From Siphonodentalium dalli (lineage: Eukaryota > Mollusca > Scaphopoda > Gadilida > Siphonodentaliidae): 64,000 nt of DNA. The translations under genes and the position numbers were made by a program. Positions 23,475 to 35,556 of this stretch are shown in pieces. Below the pieces are notes generated by a model. The model saw nothing but the letters and a program-made list of their open reading frames with translations, did not search any database and was not told where the DNA came from. The stretch spans positions 182,457,122 to 182,521,121 of the forward strand of contig CP136069.1 of assembly GCA_032622095.1 (NCBI GenBank), in the 5' to 3' direction. Position 1 is the stretch's first letter. Every line of letters begins with the position of its first letter.

Positions 23475-26400
23475 AATAATCTCAGCTGCCCTCCGCATTA
23501 CATAATATATGTTAGTATGTATACTTATCTGTCTCTAATATGGACAAAGTTATTACTCTACTGTTTATTTATATTTATTCATGTCCTTGAAAGCTATCTT
23601 AAGATAAATGGTTACCTGCTTTAAGCGCGAAATATTCTCTATTGATAATAATCCATGTAGTTTCTCTCTAGTGGGATTCTCCCAATAGTATTTCGGAATA
23701 TAACGTTCACGTATATCATTGTATTTATCACAAATAAGGAGAAAGTGGTATTCGTCACCCACTTCGGAATTGCACGCAGGACAATTTTTTTGGTCATTTT
23801 TCCTCCACCTTTTCATTCAATTGGTAGCCTGTGGTTAGCCGTCCTTATCTTGATCAGCTGTTGCCAAAGATGTTTAGGTAAATACAATAAATATTTACAG
23901 AAGTCAGAATGTGATTTCATTTTACTGTAAAGTACTGCCCTAGACGAATATGACATTGATATATCATTAAACAGTTTGAGCCAGTGCTGCTCTATCAAGA
24001 GTGATTTAACATTGCGAATCTCCGCTTGAGTTAGTGACGACTGCATTTCCCAGTTAGCTTTTAAATTCAACTCGCATATAGTTTTCTCAACCAAACCAAG
24101 CCATTTAAAGTCACCTGCCTTATCTGGATTTGCATCGTATATAAGTTTAACAAGAAGACACATGTTTTTTGCCAGTTCTGACCCTTCACTGGATACCAAT
24201 TTTGACCAGTAAGAAAGAATTTTACATTTTATTTCTATGATTAAGGGGTGTCTACCAAGTTCCCCGTATATCATATAATTGGGTGTACTAGATTTCATTC
24301 CGAGTATTATCTTACAAAATTTCATATGTAGCGATTCCATACTGTGTACTTTCTCAATACACCATACCTCACTGCCATATAACAATATTGGTATAATCAT
24401 ACTATCAAAAAGCTTTTAGGATAAATCTGGTGGCAGACAAAGTTTTCCCACCCTATTTAGTAGGCCATACATCGCCCTAGTGGCTATTTCAACGGAACGC
24501 TTAATAGAGCTACAAAATCTGCCCGTATAGAACATTTTTACACCAAGATATACAAATTCTTTGACAACATCTAATTCAATTCCTCTGAAGGTGAATATTG
24601 GCCTATACTTTGGCCATTTCTTACAAAAAATCATCATTTTTGTTTTGTTTGTATTAACCGTGAGTTTCCAGCTCTCAGCATAGTCTGCGAATGCTTGTAG
24701 TGCGCGATTCATATCGTCCTCGGTTTCCGCGAACAAGGCTCTATCATCAGCATAAAATAGACAGAGAAGTTTAATATAAACACCAACATTGTTCACGAAC
24801 AGTTCATCTTGATAACCTAGGTTATAACACAATCGTCCATGAATTTAGTGAGATCGCTGATATATAGGGAGAATAAAATCGGCGACATGATCTCTTCCTG
24901 AAATAGGCCTATGGTATACTTGCGAAGAAATCGGTATGGGTGCCATTACCCTTGACACAAATTTTATTTTACTGTACATGTTTTTAATAAGTTTCAAAAT
25001 TTTTCCAGTAATTCCAAAGTCAGTCATCTTATGCCAGAGTCGACCTCTGTCGACTAGGTCGAACGCTTTACGAAAGCCAATTAGTGCACAATAAAGCTTG
25101 CGTCCTGCAGACAAATGCAGGTTAATAACGTTATGTAGAATAAAGATATTATCAATCGTAGAGTGTCCCTTCCTAAAACCTGTTTGAAATTTACCATTTA
25201 AGTCTTCTTCTTCCGAGTAAGCAGTTAGCCGTTTGTTCAAAATCGCAGCGAAGACTTTGGACAAACAACTTAATAACGTTATTCCGCGGTACGAGTCGGG
25301 ACTTTTAGGGTTGCCAGCTTTTTTGTAAATTGGTTGAATCATTCCTATAGCCCATTCCGTGGGGAAATACCCTACATTAAGAATGAAGTTGAAACATCGG
25401 GTGTATAGTGGTAACATTGAGTCTAGAGTATACTTGATATACTTGTTTAAGATTTTGTCTATCGAGTTCCTTCCATAATTTTTTCCTGGATGTCTTATTC
25501 AACTCTCGGAGCCCCTCTATATTAGTAACATTATTATTTTTTCATCCATAAGTTTACGATATCGATAGGCAAACTCGTTTAGTAGTTGTTTATTTTCTAA
25601 CGTTCTAATACGGTTATATGCGGCTTTTCGTTTATGATATTCTTTTCTTGCAGTTAGACATTCTTTATCGAACCATGCTTTATCGCGTCTCTGATTAGTT
25701 CGCTTCTTTTGTTGTTTTACACCCAACGTTTTAGTGGCAGCAGTTAGTAAGACGTTTGATACATAGCAACATAGATTATCTAAGTCAGCGTTATCTAAGA
25801 CTTGTTTACATGATAGATATTCGATCCGATTTAAAATTGTATTTATTTTCGCTTCATCGATATTTAATTTGAACTCTGGCCATTTTTCTGTGTTCCAGTT
25901 CTTTATTTTTACACCATCTTCTTTTGGGTCGGGTTCGTGGTATTTATCTTCCTTATTTTCCAGCGATCGGAGTTTAAGTTCCAGCTCAAGATGTAGTCCA
26001 CAATGGACATCGCTGAATAAAGATGAAAATTTATTAACTCTGAAGTTTGTTATAGAGTTAAGCAGACCGACGTTTCCAATCATGTAGTCAACAACACTGC
26101 GATCGCTCGAAGTTAATTTTCGAGTGATTTTGTCTTCCCCAAATCTCCCATTGATAATTCGTAAACCAATATCACCACATAAGTGCAGAAGTTTATAGCC
26201 GTAACTGTTTATTTACCTCTATCTTGGGATACTCGATTTTGAAGAATGAAGGAATTGATTTCCCAATCGTCCTCGCATATCAGTTCTGATTGACCCTCGT
26301 TACCCATCAGTTCTAACAAATCAAGAATATCTTGAGTGGGGGGCACCTAAGTCTCGCTCATATTATTTGTTCTCGAATTAAAATCGCCTATCAGGAGTAT

Positions 26401-26930
26401 ACTTTCACGATGCCGTTTCAGGTTTCTAATGTCATCTTCGATATGGGTTGACCAGTCGTCGTTTACATATCTCGAACCTTTTGGTGGTACATAAGCTACT
26501 CCGAGTAAGATACTACATGTCTGTTGATTGCCATTGATTCGTACCCACACAATGTTTGTGGCTTCCGATTTCACCTCTTCGATGTATATATTCATTTAAA
26601 TAATGCTTGACGTATATCGCTATCCCACCGCATCTGATATGTCCCCCAATATGCTTCCCCTTCTTACCGCGTATATCGAAATTTGCAATTTTAATATCAT
26701 CTTCCAGGAATTATTTCGTTTCACTTAAACAAACTATATCATATGCATCCAACAATTCAACAAATTCTTGGTATTGCAGCCGTTTCTCAAGGCCACATAC
26801 GTTAAGAGATAAAATGTGTAACTGTTGTGTTCCAGTAAGCATTGACGGACACGGACTCATCGGGAGGACAGCTGAGATAGGAGAAACTGATACCTCTGTT
26901 AAACAGCCATAACAAGAAAACCATAATCAG
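23475..26930 (-). pseudogene. LINE ORF2 (endonuclease + reverse transcriptase), broken (copy C)
   Basis: The minus strand encodes a nearly complete LINE ORF2 in frameshifted pieces. An N-terminal endonuclease starts near 26820 (LNVCGL..., YDIVCLSET) with GGIAIYVK, WVRINGNQQ, GDFNSR (26595-26347) and a DVHCGL end (26083-25517). The reverse transcriptase has PDSYRGITLLSCLSKVF and FRKAFD (25417-24845), then LFYADDRALFAET (24832-24416), so the YADD catalytic box is intact. PILLYG is at 24400. A C-terminal CPACNSEVGDEYHFLLIC knuckle ends at 23565. It encoded the nickase and polymerase for target-primed insertion. At least five frame breaks make it dead. It may be the ORF2 of the element whose ORF1 lies at 36.4-37.6 kb. 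Confidence 0.9.
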
Positions 26931-27218
26931 AAATGGTAACGCCCTCAAGATAATATTATTAGTAAAATTTATTGTTTGCACCGCCTCAGAATTCCGTTAA
27001 AACAACTAATCCTTCGAATTATTACAAAAAACTACGGCTTATTACTGCAGGTTTCTAATTCACCACACCAGAAGTCTCAAAATGCGGATAAAAAATCGGA
27101 GTCATTGTGTTCCCGCCATCAAATCTTCAATGGCCCAGCCATTGTTGATATCTAAACATTGAAAGCGATTAATGCGGTCATAATAGTTACATACTGCAGC
27201 TATCAATCCAGCGAGTTT
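26931..27218. other. No feature recognised
   Basis: This lies between the 5' part of LINE copy C and the 358-bp-spaced direct repeats. It is probably LINE 5' or linker sequence, but I have no positive evidence. Confidence 0.4.
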
Positions 27219-27770
27219 GATATGATTGATAGAACAAACCACTATTATCATGATCGCGTCGTTACTTGTTTAAAATACGTATCAATTGACATATACGCAC
27301 CCGTTCCCTAATTAAAATCAACATATTTCGACCATTTTAGGGGAACTCCGCGAATTCGGGGAACTCCGAAAATAGATTTCCGCAAACAGGGACCTACTGC
27401 GAATTGTCACAACATGCCATCTATCAGTTGGTTGAATACTATTTCCCTTTTTACTAAAGTAAATTAACAAGTAAATATCGAATGACGATACATATATTTG
27501 TAAACAAGCATTGCAAATAATGTTATTGGGACGAGAAGTCGCAAGACTTGTTCCGTATTATGATGATGATGATCATGATATGATTGATAGAACAAACCAC
27601 TATTATGATCATCATGTCGTTATTTGTTTAAAATACGTATCAATTGACATATACGCACCCGTTCCCTCATTAAACTTAACATATCTTGACCATTTTAGGC
27701 GACCTCCGCGAATTCGGGGAACTCCGCAAATATACATCCGCAAACAGGGACCGTTTGTGAAATGTCACAA
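27219..27770. repeat. Direct repeat, two ~194 bp copies 358 bp apart
   Basis: GATATGATTGATAGAACAAA through CCGCGAATTCGGGGAACTCC and CGCAAACAGGGACC occurs at 27219-27412 and again at 27577-27770 with few differences. It sits between two LINE ORF2s that point away from each other. Tandem monomers in such a place resemble LINE 5'-UTR promoter repeats, but nothing here proves that role. Confidence 0.8.
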
Positions 27771-27795
27771 ACGGAAAATAGGAAAAACCAATTAT

Positions 27796-28113
27796 CTATT
27801 TATAAAAGCTCCACAGACACACGGCCCATTCGGCGACACACGGCGATCTAACATTTGCCCACCAGAATACACCCGATGGGCGTGAATAACAATTTAACAA
27901 TTTGTCGTCAATAATGTTAGGTACTGTGTCGCAAAGAACAAACGCATTGTTGTCTGAATATTCTGCCACATCAACAATTGGGTCTTCGTTATCGACCACA
28001 CCACGGGCTGCTTTTAATGCGTCAGATATTGAATAAGTTTCCATAAATTCTTGTTGGTCAGTGAGAATGTACGAGCTATCTAACATAGAGTTACCTCCCG
28101 TTATATCATACAT
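27796..28113 (-). pseudogene. Asp/Asn-rich ORF fragment, probably LINE-derived
   Basis: A 105-codon minus-strand frame opens MYDITGGNSMLDSSYIL and is rich in Asp, Asn and Ser, like the 31968-32855 frame. It lies on the same strand as copies C and E and directly abuts the 5' end of plus-strand LINE D. The simplest reading is that it is part of the long minus-strand element, cut off by insertion of D. No domain is recognised. Confidence 0.4.
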
Positions 28114-28124
28114 GCGACAGTTAT

Positions 28125-31100
28125 AATCTGTGGGTGGGCGGAATTATTATCGCTGCCAAATCTTCAAGACAATTTAGCATCAGAAAGGTTACTATGACAT
28201 CCGAGCACGCGATATGGGTCTCCTTATTAACGTCAAAACACACCAGCACGAAACTTTGTTTAGGGTGCGGTATATGTACCGCCGACAAACACAAAATATG
28301 CAGATAATGAATGGTGTAACAATCTTTTACAAGATGTCTTAGAAGTCCGTAGCCATGGGAATGAAATTATCTTGGTGGGCGATTTTAATGCCAGAACTGC
28401 ACGTCTCAGAGATTTTATATATGACGCTGGCACGGGAATTGACATCCTGGATAAATTCATGGCTATATGCGACGAATTCTCGTCGACAAATGATATCGAT
28501 ATAACTGCCAGATACTCCGAAGATGCAGGAAAACCTAATTCATATGGGTATCGTCTTATCGACTTATGCACGGGAGGGTCCATCAATATTATGAATGGCA
28601 GACTCGGAATGGATCGCGGTATCGGGAAACGCACATGCCGGGACGCGAGCGTAGTCGATTATGCAATCAGTATACCAGACACATTTTCGCTATTGTTCGC
28701 GGGTTTGAAATACTAGATTTTTCTAATCTTTATTTTGATGTACATTGCGGATTAAGTATTCAACTAGGTCTAACGGTTGACACACTAGCTCATCGCCCTC
28801 AAATGGAATATGGTGGCATTCCGATGAGCAAGAAAATAAAAAAAAAATGGGACAAAAATAAAGAAAGGGACTATATGGAAGCGGTACAAAGCAGGCTAAG
28901 TACATTTGTAACAACTTTTGATATTACAAATAAAATGGGTTCTACAGATCACATTGAAGCAATGACTCAATCTATCGCATATATTTTGAATACCGCCGCT
29001 GAAAAAACGTTTGGAGTAACCTCAAACAAACCTCATTTGAATTTATATCATGATAAAAAGTGGTTCGATGGCGATTGTAAACGCAAGCGAAAATAATTCA
29101 ACAAGGCCAAGCGGAAATATAATAAGAACCGATCAATAAGCAATAAAGCTAATTTGAAAAATACTACAAGAGAACTATGGACGCAAAAAGAAACAGCATG
29201 TTAGACCAATGCGCATGAGATTTGCGAACGTTATCAAAAAATAAACCATCCGAATTTTGGAAATCTCTTAGTAAGTTTACGCAAAATCGAACAGACCATG
29301 ATATACCCGTGAAACTACTCCGAAGGTGATGACATTACCGATCTTTTAAATCAAATGGATGAATTACATATGTGTGATGAAATTAACACCCCAATAACCA
29401 TCGAAGAAATATCTTGTAGTATTAACTCTCTTAAGAATAACACGTCTGCTGGTATCGATAGGGTATGCAATGACTATATCAAATGCACATCGGACATTCT
29501 TTTACCGTTTTTTGTTCGCCTGTTCAACCTAATTTAAGATACGGGGTACTTTCCAAGAGACTGGGCAACTGGAATGATAGTACCCTTGTACAAAAATAAA
29601 GGCGACAAAACTAACCCGGACTCATATAGGGGTATTACGTTGGTCAGTTGCGTTGGAAAACTATTCACTGGTGTAATCAATAAACGACTTACTGATTTCA
29701 TCGACCAAACAGGTAAATTGAACGATAATCAATCAGGGTTCAGAAAAGGTCGATCAACTATTGATAATATATTTACATTGTTTTGTATCATACACATTTA
29801 TTTGAAAGCTAAAAGAAAGCTATTTTGCTGTTTTGTCGACTTTCGAAAAGCTTTTGACACTGTATGGCGACAAGGACTTTGGATGAAATTACTAAGAACT
29901 GACATAAATGGCAAGGTCCTCAATATCATCCGTAGTATGTACGATGCTTCAAAGTCCTGCATCTTTAATAATAGTAAACGCCGCGAATGTTTTGCTTGTA
30001 AGACTGGAGTGAGACAGGGAGATACTTATCACTTATCACCGTTGTTATTTTCCATGTATCTTAATGATCTAGAAGATTTTCTTGAAAATTGTGCTGTAAA
30101 TGGCTTAAGTTATCTGGATAGATGTATGCAAGATGAATTGGGCGATTTTCTTAAAGTCTTGTGCATACTCTATGCAGATGACACGGTTATATTTGCCAAC
30201 AACCCCGAGAATATGCAACGCGCGCTTAATGCTTTCAGTGATTATTCAAGTGCATGGGGTCTACAAGTTAACACAGAGAAAACGAAGTTGATGATTTTCG
30301 CTGGGAAATATCTCAATACTAACTATACGTTTACTATGAGTGATGATGAATTGGAAATCGTGAAAGAGTTTCGGTATCTGGGCATTGACTTCTTCTTTAA
30401 TGGTAGATTTTGTCGAGCGATTAAAAACACACGAACCAGGGCAACCAAAGCAATGTACGGTCTACTGTCGAAGGCCAAAACTTTACACTTACCTGTTGAT
30501 CTGTCACTCAAGTTATTTGATTATCTTATTCAACCTATTTTGTTGTATGGTTGTGAAGTATGGGGATTTGAAAATACGAAAGACATAGAAGTTGTCCATC
30601 TGAAATTTTGTAAATTGCTAACAAGGTATGAAATCTAGTGCACCAAACTACATGGTTTATGGTGATTTGGGGCGATGGCCCATGGAAATTCAAATTAAAA
30701 AGCGAATGATCTCTTTCTGGTCCAAATAGGTTGCAAATGACAATAGAGACCGACACCCCTCGAAGATTTACTTTTTACTATTAGCAATGGACGAACGTGG
30801 AGAAACACCACCAATAATAGAACGATACAAATCAATTTTATCGGTGACTGGATTCAGTCGAACCTGGGAGACACAAATCCCATTGACTAACTCGATGACA
30901 ACTAGCCTATACCAGGCGCTAATTAAACAGTTCCATTTGAACTGGAAAAACGATGTTGAGAAATCTACACGTGGTGAGCTGTACATTAAATTGAAACATT
31001 TACCTTCCCTATCAGCATATTATAATTTGCCCTTTAGTATTTATATTAGCATACAGAAATTAAGAACTGCTAACCACATATTGGCAATTGAGGCGAGCAA

Positions 31101-31580
31101 ATGGAAAAAGAAGAAAAAGAAAAGCACTATACAAGCCGATAGTGGATTATGCCTCGCCTGTAAACATGAACACGGAGACGAATTTCATTTTATAATGAAC
31201 TGCACTAAACTGCATGAGCTGAGAACCCGTTACATACCTGAAATTATATGGAAAACTGACTCCCATGAAGCGTTTTATGACCTTCTCAATGACACCAACG
31301 AGAATACAACGAAGAAACTGTCAATTTACATCACGAAGGGGCTTAAGATCAATGAAATTAAATAACACCGCTTTATTAATATTTATACTTGAAGTTGATT
31401 GACATTTCCTTGCAGGTTTACACTGGCATTTATGTACTTGCTTTCATGTAGTGACTTCGGTAAAATTAAATTTATTTGTATTACTGTATAATTATGTGCA
31501 CACAACGTTGTATATATGTTACATGTCTCATGTTACACATATGTGTCTGAGAATAAACTATTACAACAACAACAACAACA
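28125..31580 (+). pseudogene. LINE with endonuclease and reverse transcriptase, nearly intact (copy D)
   Basis: This is the same family as copy C, in the opposite orientation. The endonuclease starts inside the domain (GIIIAAKSS near 28140), then GAVYVPPT (28262), VGDFNAR (28374-28395), CRDASVVDYAIS and DVHCGL (~28740). The reverse transcriptase region reads SYRGITLVSCVGKLF (29620s), SGFRKGRSTIDNIF, FRKAFDTVWRQGLW, GVRQGD and LYADDTVIF (30168-30195). The C-terminus has CLACKHEHGDEFHFIMNC and a stop at 31362-31364. Breaks include stops near 29094 and 29535 and a frameshift near 30630. The 3' UTR ends AATAAACTATT(ACA)n at about 31550-31580. It is 5'-truncated in the endonuclease. Confidence 0.9.
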
Positions 31581-31967
31581 TTTCAACTCTATCTCCATTG
31601 CATGGTACGGAAATTGAAGACGAATTAACACGGCATATCGGTATAGTATTAAAACTAGCTTGTTCTCGTAGTGTAGATATAGGGATCGTTCCACGCATAT
31701 CTACAACGGAATTATCAAACTGACCGTCGTCATTGATTTGCGTTATGTCACAATTAGACCCAACTGTATAACTATGGTTTCGATCGTTATAATTACTAAG
31801 ATATCAATGTTCATCACATGACAAAGGTTTTCCACAAAAATATTCGTTTGAATTACTAGGTATGTTTCACCAGGAAGAATACACTTATGTACTCTTTCTC
31901 TATGGCACGTTTGCGCCGAATAGTGGTTTTGACAACCGTTCAATAAACCTCTGTATTTGGAATACAC
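31581..31967 (-). other. Linker between LINE D tail and the 295-codon frame
   Basis: No frame is convincingly open. It probably belongs to the minus-strand element interrupted by LINE D. No target-site duplication around D could be identified. Confidence 0.35.
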
Positions 31968-32855
31968 TTACATATCATTGCTATTTGCAAGATCAATAGG
32001 TGGATGGTTGCACATATAATCAATAATACTATAATTATTCATGTGACATGTAACATTGGCACTATTGACATCAAATACATCATTCACACATACAATATCT
32101 GTGGGTGTATTTATCAAGTCATGTTCATTGCCCCTTCTAGTTTGCAGACTACTAAAAGAGGGGTCCTCTGAAGTATCGACAAATTTGTTTATAGAGTTAT
32201 TGCTCTTGGATCGAAATTGATCTGGCGTATATCTACATATAGAGTTACGACTCTTGGATTGGAATTGGCCTGGCGCCGGTGAGATTAACTCTTGTGTACC
32301 AATTAAATGCGACCGTTTTGAGTAATCGAATTCCTCCGGTGATCGGTTTATAATGTTATTAACAATTCTTGCATCTGTATTGCGATTCAAGAGATTATTC
32401 GATTCATGAGATTGTGGTACCTTTTTTGCACTATCCGTGACATTTGTCAGATCATTATTAACAAGCTTGGTGTCATATAAGGTCATTCTTATGTCTCTCG
32501 GAATCTCAGAAGTGTTATAATTAGTAATTAAAGTTGACTGTGCACAACTTTCTGGTTCGTTTGATAATATTCCCAAAGTACTTTTCCCAATAACGTTATT
32601 ATCAAGATCTATGAGTGCGTCAGTATCACTAACAATGCCAATAAGTGTGCCGTTTTGTATACAATAATTGTTGTCGTTAACATATCTGGCATTATTGACA
32701 TCAAATACATCAGTATTAAACGAAACATCAACAGTTGGTAATGATAAATTACAATAATTGCGTTCGTATATAGTATAGCGTTTGTTTGGTTCATTAGACT
32801 TTGTTGTATCTACACAATATATAGGAATTGCTTTATCACCATGCTGAATATGCAT
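31968..32855 (-). CDS. 295-codon Asn/Asp-rich ORF, probably part of LINE E
   Basis: This is an uninterrupted minus-strand frame starting MHIQHGDKAIPIYC and ending NSNDM at a TAA. It is rich in Asn, Asp, Ser and Thr with no recognised domain. VFDVNNARYVNDN near the start and VFDVNSANVTCHMNN near the end are similar, so there is internal repetition. Its first 186 codons are duplicated at 35557-36114. Upstream, the same frame continues to about 36400 in the second copy except for one TAA, so the Met chosen is not necessarily a true start. The ATAT/GTAAGT at its 3' end also fits a splice donor. It is most likely a variable linker of the LINE whose zinc-knuckle ORF1 lies at 37.2-37.6 kb. Confidence 0.45.
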   Translation of the reverse strand: MHIQHGDKAIPIYCVDTTKSNEPNKRYTIYERNYCNLSLPTVDVSFNTDVFDVNNARYVNDNNYCIQNGTLIGIVSDTDALIDLDNNVIGKSTLGILSNEPESCAQSTLITNYNTSEIPRDIRMTLYDTKLVNNDLTNVTDSAKKVPQSHESNNLLNRNTDARIVNNIINRSPEEFDYSKRSHLIGTQELISPAPGQFQSKSRNSICRYTPDQFRSKSNNSINKFVDTSEDPSFSSLQTRRGNEHDLINTPTDIVCVNDVFDVNSANVTCHMNNYSIIDYMCNHPPIDLANSNDM

Positions 32856-33133
32856 GTGTATACCTAAGGAATATGAATCACAACCGATGCTTTTGGCGTG
32901 TTTCAGATTTTAGTTGTCAATCGACTTAAAATTATTAGCTGTATCGTACATGTCGTTTGAGTGGCAGCAACAGGAGACTGGTGCATCAAGTTTCTTACTG
33001 TCATTAGCAAATGCATACATGTTATTTGAATCACCGAAGTGAGAGAGTGATGCATCAACTGACGTATTCTCGTTAACAAATATGTCATCTGAAACACATG
33101 AGTATATACAAGTCGAAATATTTGAGTAATTAT
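32298..33133. repeat. 836-bp direct repeat, copy 1
   Basis: This is nearly identical to 35557-36392 at a constant offset of 3,259. A few substitutions distinguish them (for example ATTCTTATGTCTCTCGG against ATTATTATGTCTCTCAG). The two copies directly abut both ends of the 2,423-bp LINE F. Confidence 0.92.
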
Positions 33134-35556
33134 ATATATATCTTTATTATCCTCCATATATGGAGATTCATATATAAATGTTTATATTATGAAAACAAAC
33201 ACAATTTGGTACATAACACAGTGTATAACAAATTTATAATTACAAACATATCTAGAACACATGTCTCAATATGCATGATGATCCAACTACACATGCACAT
33301 ATACACAAACTCGTACACTACATAAAGTAGACATTCCATTATACAGCCATATCGTACTTACATACAGAGAAATAGCATACTCCGAGACGACCAAGCCGGA
33401 GTTGGACCCGAATCAGGGATCTCTCTCTCTGGAAGACCCACAAACGCCAATGCCTTTGTGCAGTCTTACCGACTCAGAGCCGACCATTTCCCCAGCACCA
33501 CTCATATATATATATACACAGCCATATCATACTTACAGACATACAGACGACAGTCAGACAAGCAGGCATACGAGACAAACAAACAAATGGCATACATACA
33601 TACAGACAAATGTACTTACTGGTAAAACAATACACCGATACATGTGATATGAACAATTACGAACACGCTTATAACTGCATGTTATGATCGAGTTTACATG
33701 AAGGTTTGTGAGATCTAGTCAGGACTTGGCGTCAGTCGATCAACATATACTCTCCAGAGGAATGCGGCTTTGTTCACGAAAAAGTCTATTAGTTCATTTT
33801 CTTCTTCGGTAGCACAGTATATGTTTTCATGTAGACCTGTTAGTAGAACGCGCGTTTTGGATTCTACATCCAGTTTATCATATTGCATATAAATGTCTAC
33901 ATGAAACAAGTTTAGTAGCTCGAATTCAAAGGTATTTCGATCGTCGCAAATGGAAGAACATTCGATTAAGGCATGTTTTACAAGATCTTTATGTTTGTTG
34001 TTACATAATACGCAGGTTTCTTCATTTGTTTCCAGGATACAAATAAGGCGTGCAATAAGTAGATATGATTTTTTATGGGCTGGGTATATTCGGCAATTTT
34101 CCCATAGCCGGGACATACATAACGTTGGATGGACGGCAGAGAACCTGACAAGTCGAGTATCCTCATTTAAGCTCATTTCCCAATATTCTCTATTAACTCT
34201 TGACCATGATTCATTTATCGCACATTTCCAAGTAGATTTATTCGGGAATATTGAATCTTCGATGTAGTTCACAATGGTCTCTGTCATTTTATATCTACTA
34301 AGGACGAAGAATATGTCAGACGAGTAACTAGATAGAGAGGTTGAAGCACCTATGGTGTACTGATATAAGCGAGTAAGAAATACTTGCTTTGCTGTTTTGG
34401 AAAATTTTAAGTTGCACAACGAGCCGAAGAATGACAATTTACGTTTTTCGATAAGTGACACCATAGATGAAGTTCCAACCAATCCTTGAGCTATAACCGT
34501 TTTTGTGCGATGATGAAGGCCCTGGTAATATTTTAAACAAAATCTGTGTGTTCTCTCAAGTCGATCAATGTGAGTTTGATTTAAATTCCAGAGGAGTTCA
34601 GAGCCGTACATACCTTTTGGTATAACCACTGATGAATAAATTAACGAGCAACTTTTGGGGGTCATACCACCGGGATAGAGTCCAGCATTGTTCAACATCA
34701 TAAACGTGCTACGGGTCTTATCGCATATGTGATCAGTGAAAATTCCGTTGAAGTTGTACTTGTCAAGTGAGATACCCAAATGAGTGGTGTTCGTACTTTC
34801 TTTGATATCTGAGGTTCCTAGGTTCCAAAGACGACTTTGATGCGAAAATTCTGCTTTAGTTTCATTGAATACTACTATAGTGCATTTGGATGGATTATAT
34901 TTATACCGCCATTTTTTGCTGTACTCGTTGCAAATATCACAAAGCGCTGATAAGCCATATTTATTTAGTGATAATAGAACCATGTCATCTGCGTGGGTTG
35001 GACACGTACAATTAACACCGAGCATGTTCAGGCCGAATGGTGAGTTTGCAAGAATATGTATTAATTCGTCGACGTAGATCATATAGTACAAAGGGGAGCG
35101 GATACCCCCTTGTCTGGCTCCCTGTCTCACATCAAACCACCTGGATAAAACGTTATTGTGACGAATAGAGCATGTGACGTTGGTCAGAAGTTCGCGCATC
35201 AATCGAAGTAAATTTCCTCTGAACCCACATGCGTGCAGCTTGTATAATAATCCGTTGATCCAGACGGTATCAAATGCCTTCCAAACATCTAGAAACAGAC
35301 TATACAGTTTTTGTTTACTTTCGGCTACATATGAGATACATTCTTTCATTAAATATGATGTCATTGTTGCGTTTATGCCTTTTTGGAATCCGTGTTGAAG
35401 CGGGTGTACATCAAGTAATTTTGGTGCGTACAGTTCTATTCTAGCTTGTAAAACCTTTTCGAGTAACTTGTATAAAGTTGGCATCAGTGTTATAGCTCTG
35501 TAACTGTCAAAATCTGTTCTGGGTTTTGTGCCACCTTTATATAATGTTATGATTAA
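33134..35556 (-). mobile_element. 5'-truncated LINE (copy F) flanked by 836-bp direct repeats
   Basis: The minus-strand element starts within the reverse transcriptase (LIITLYKGGTK) and ends with a 3' UTR. Read on the minus strand, its last bases include AATAAAG then ATATATATA (33134-33150), a simple tail expected of a LINE. It belongs to a different family from C and D. Its 3' UTR (33134-33714) includes a short CT run (33419-33431) and a TA tract near 33506-33518. The flanking direct repeats are far longer than normal LINE target duplications. Confidence 0.85.

Noticed and set aside
32903-33157. Small minus-strand ORFs in both 836-bp repeats
   Set aside because: They are out-of-frame shadows of the Asn/Asp-rich frame that continues upstream of the chosen Met.
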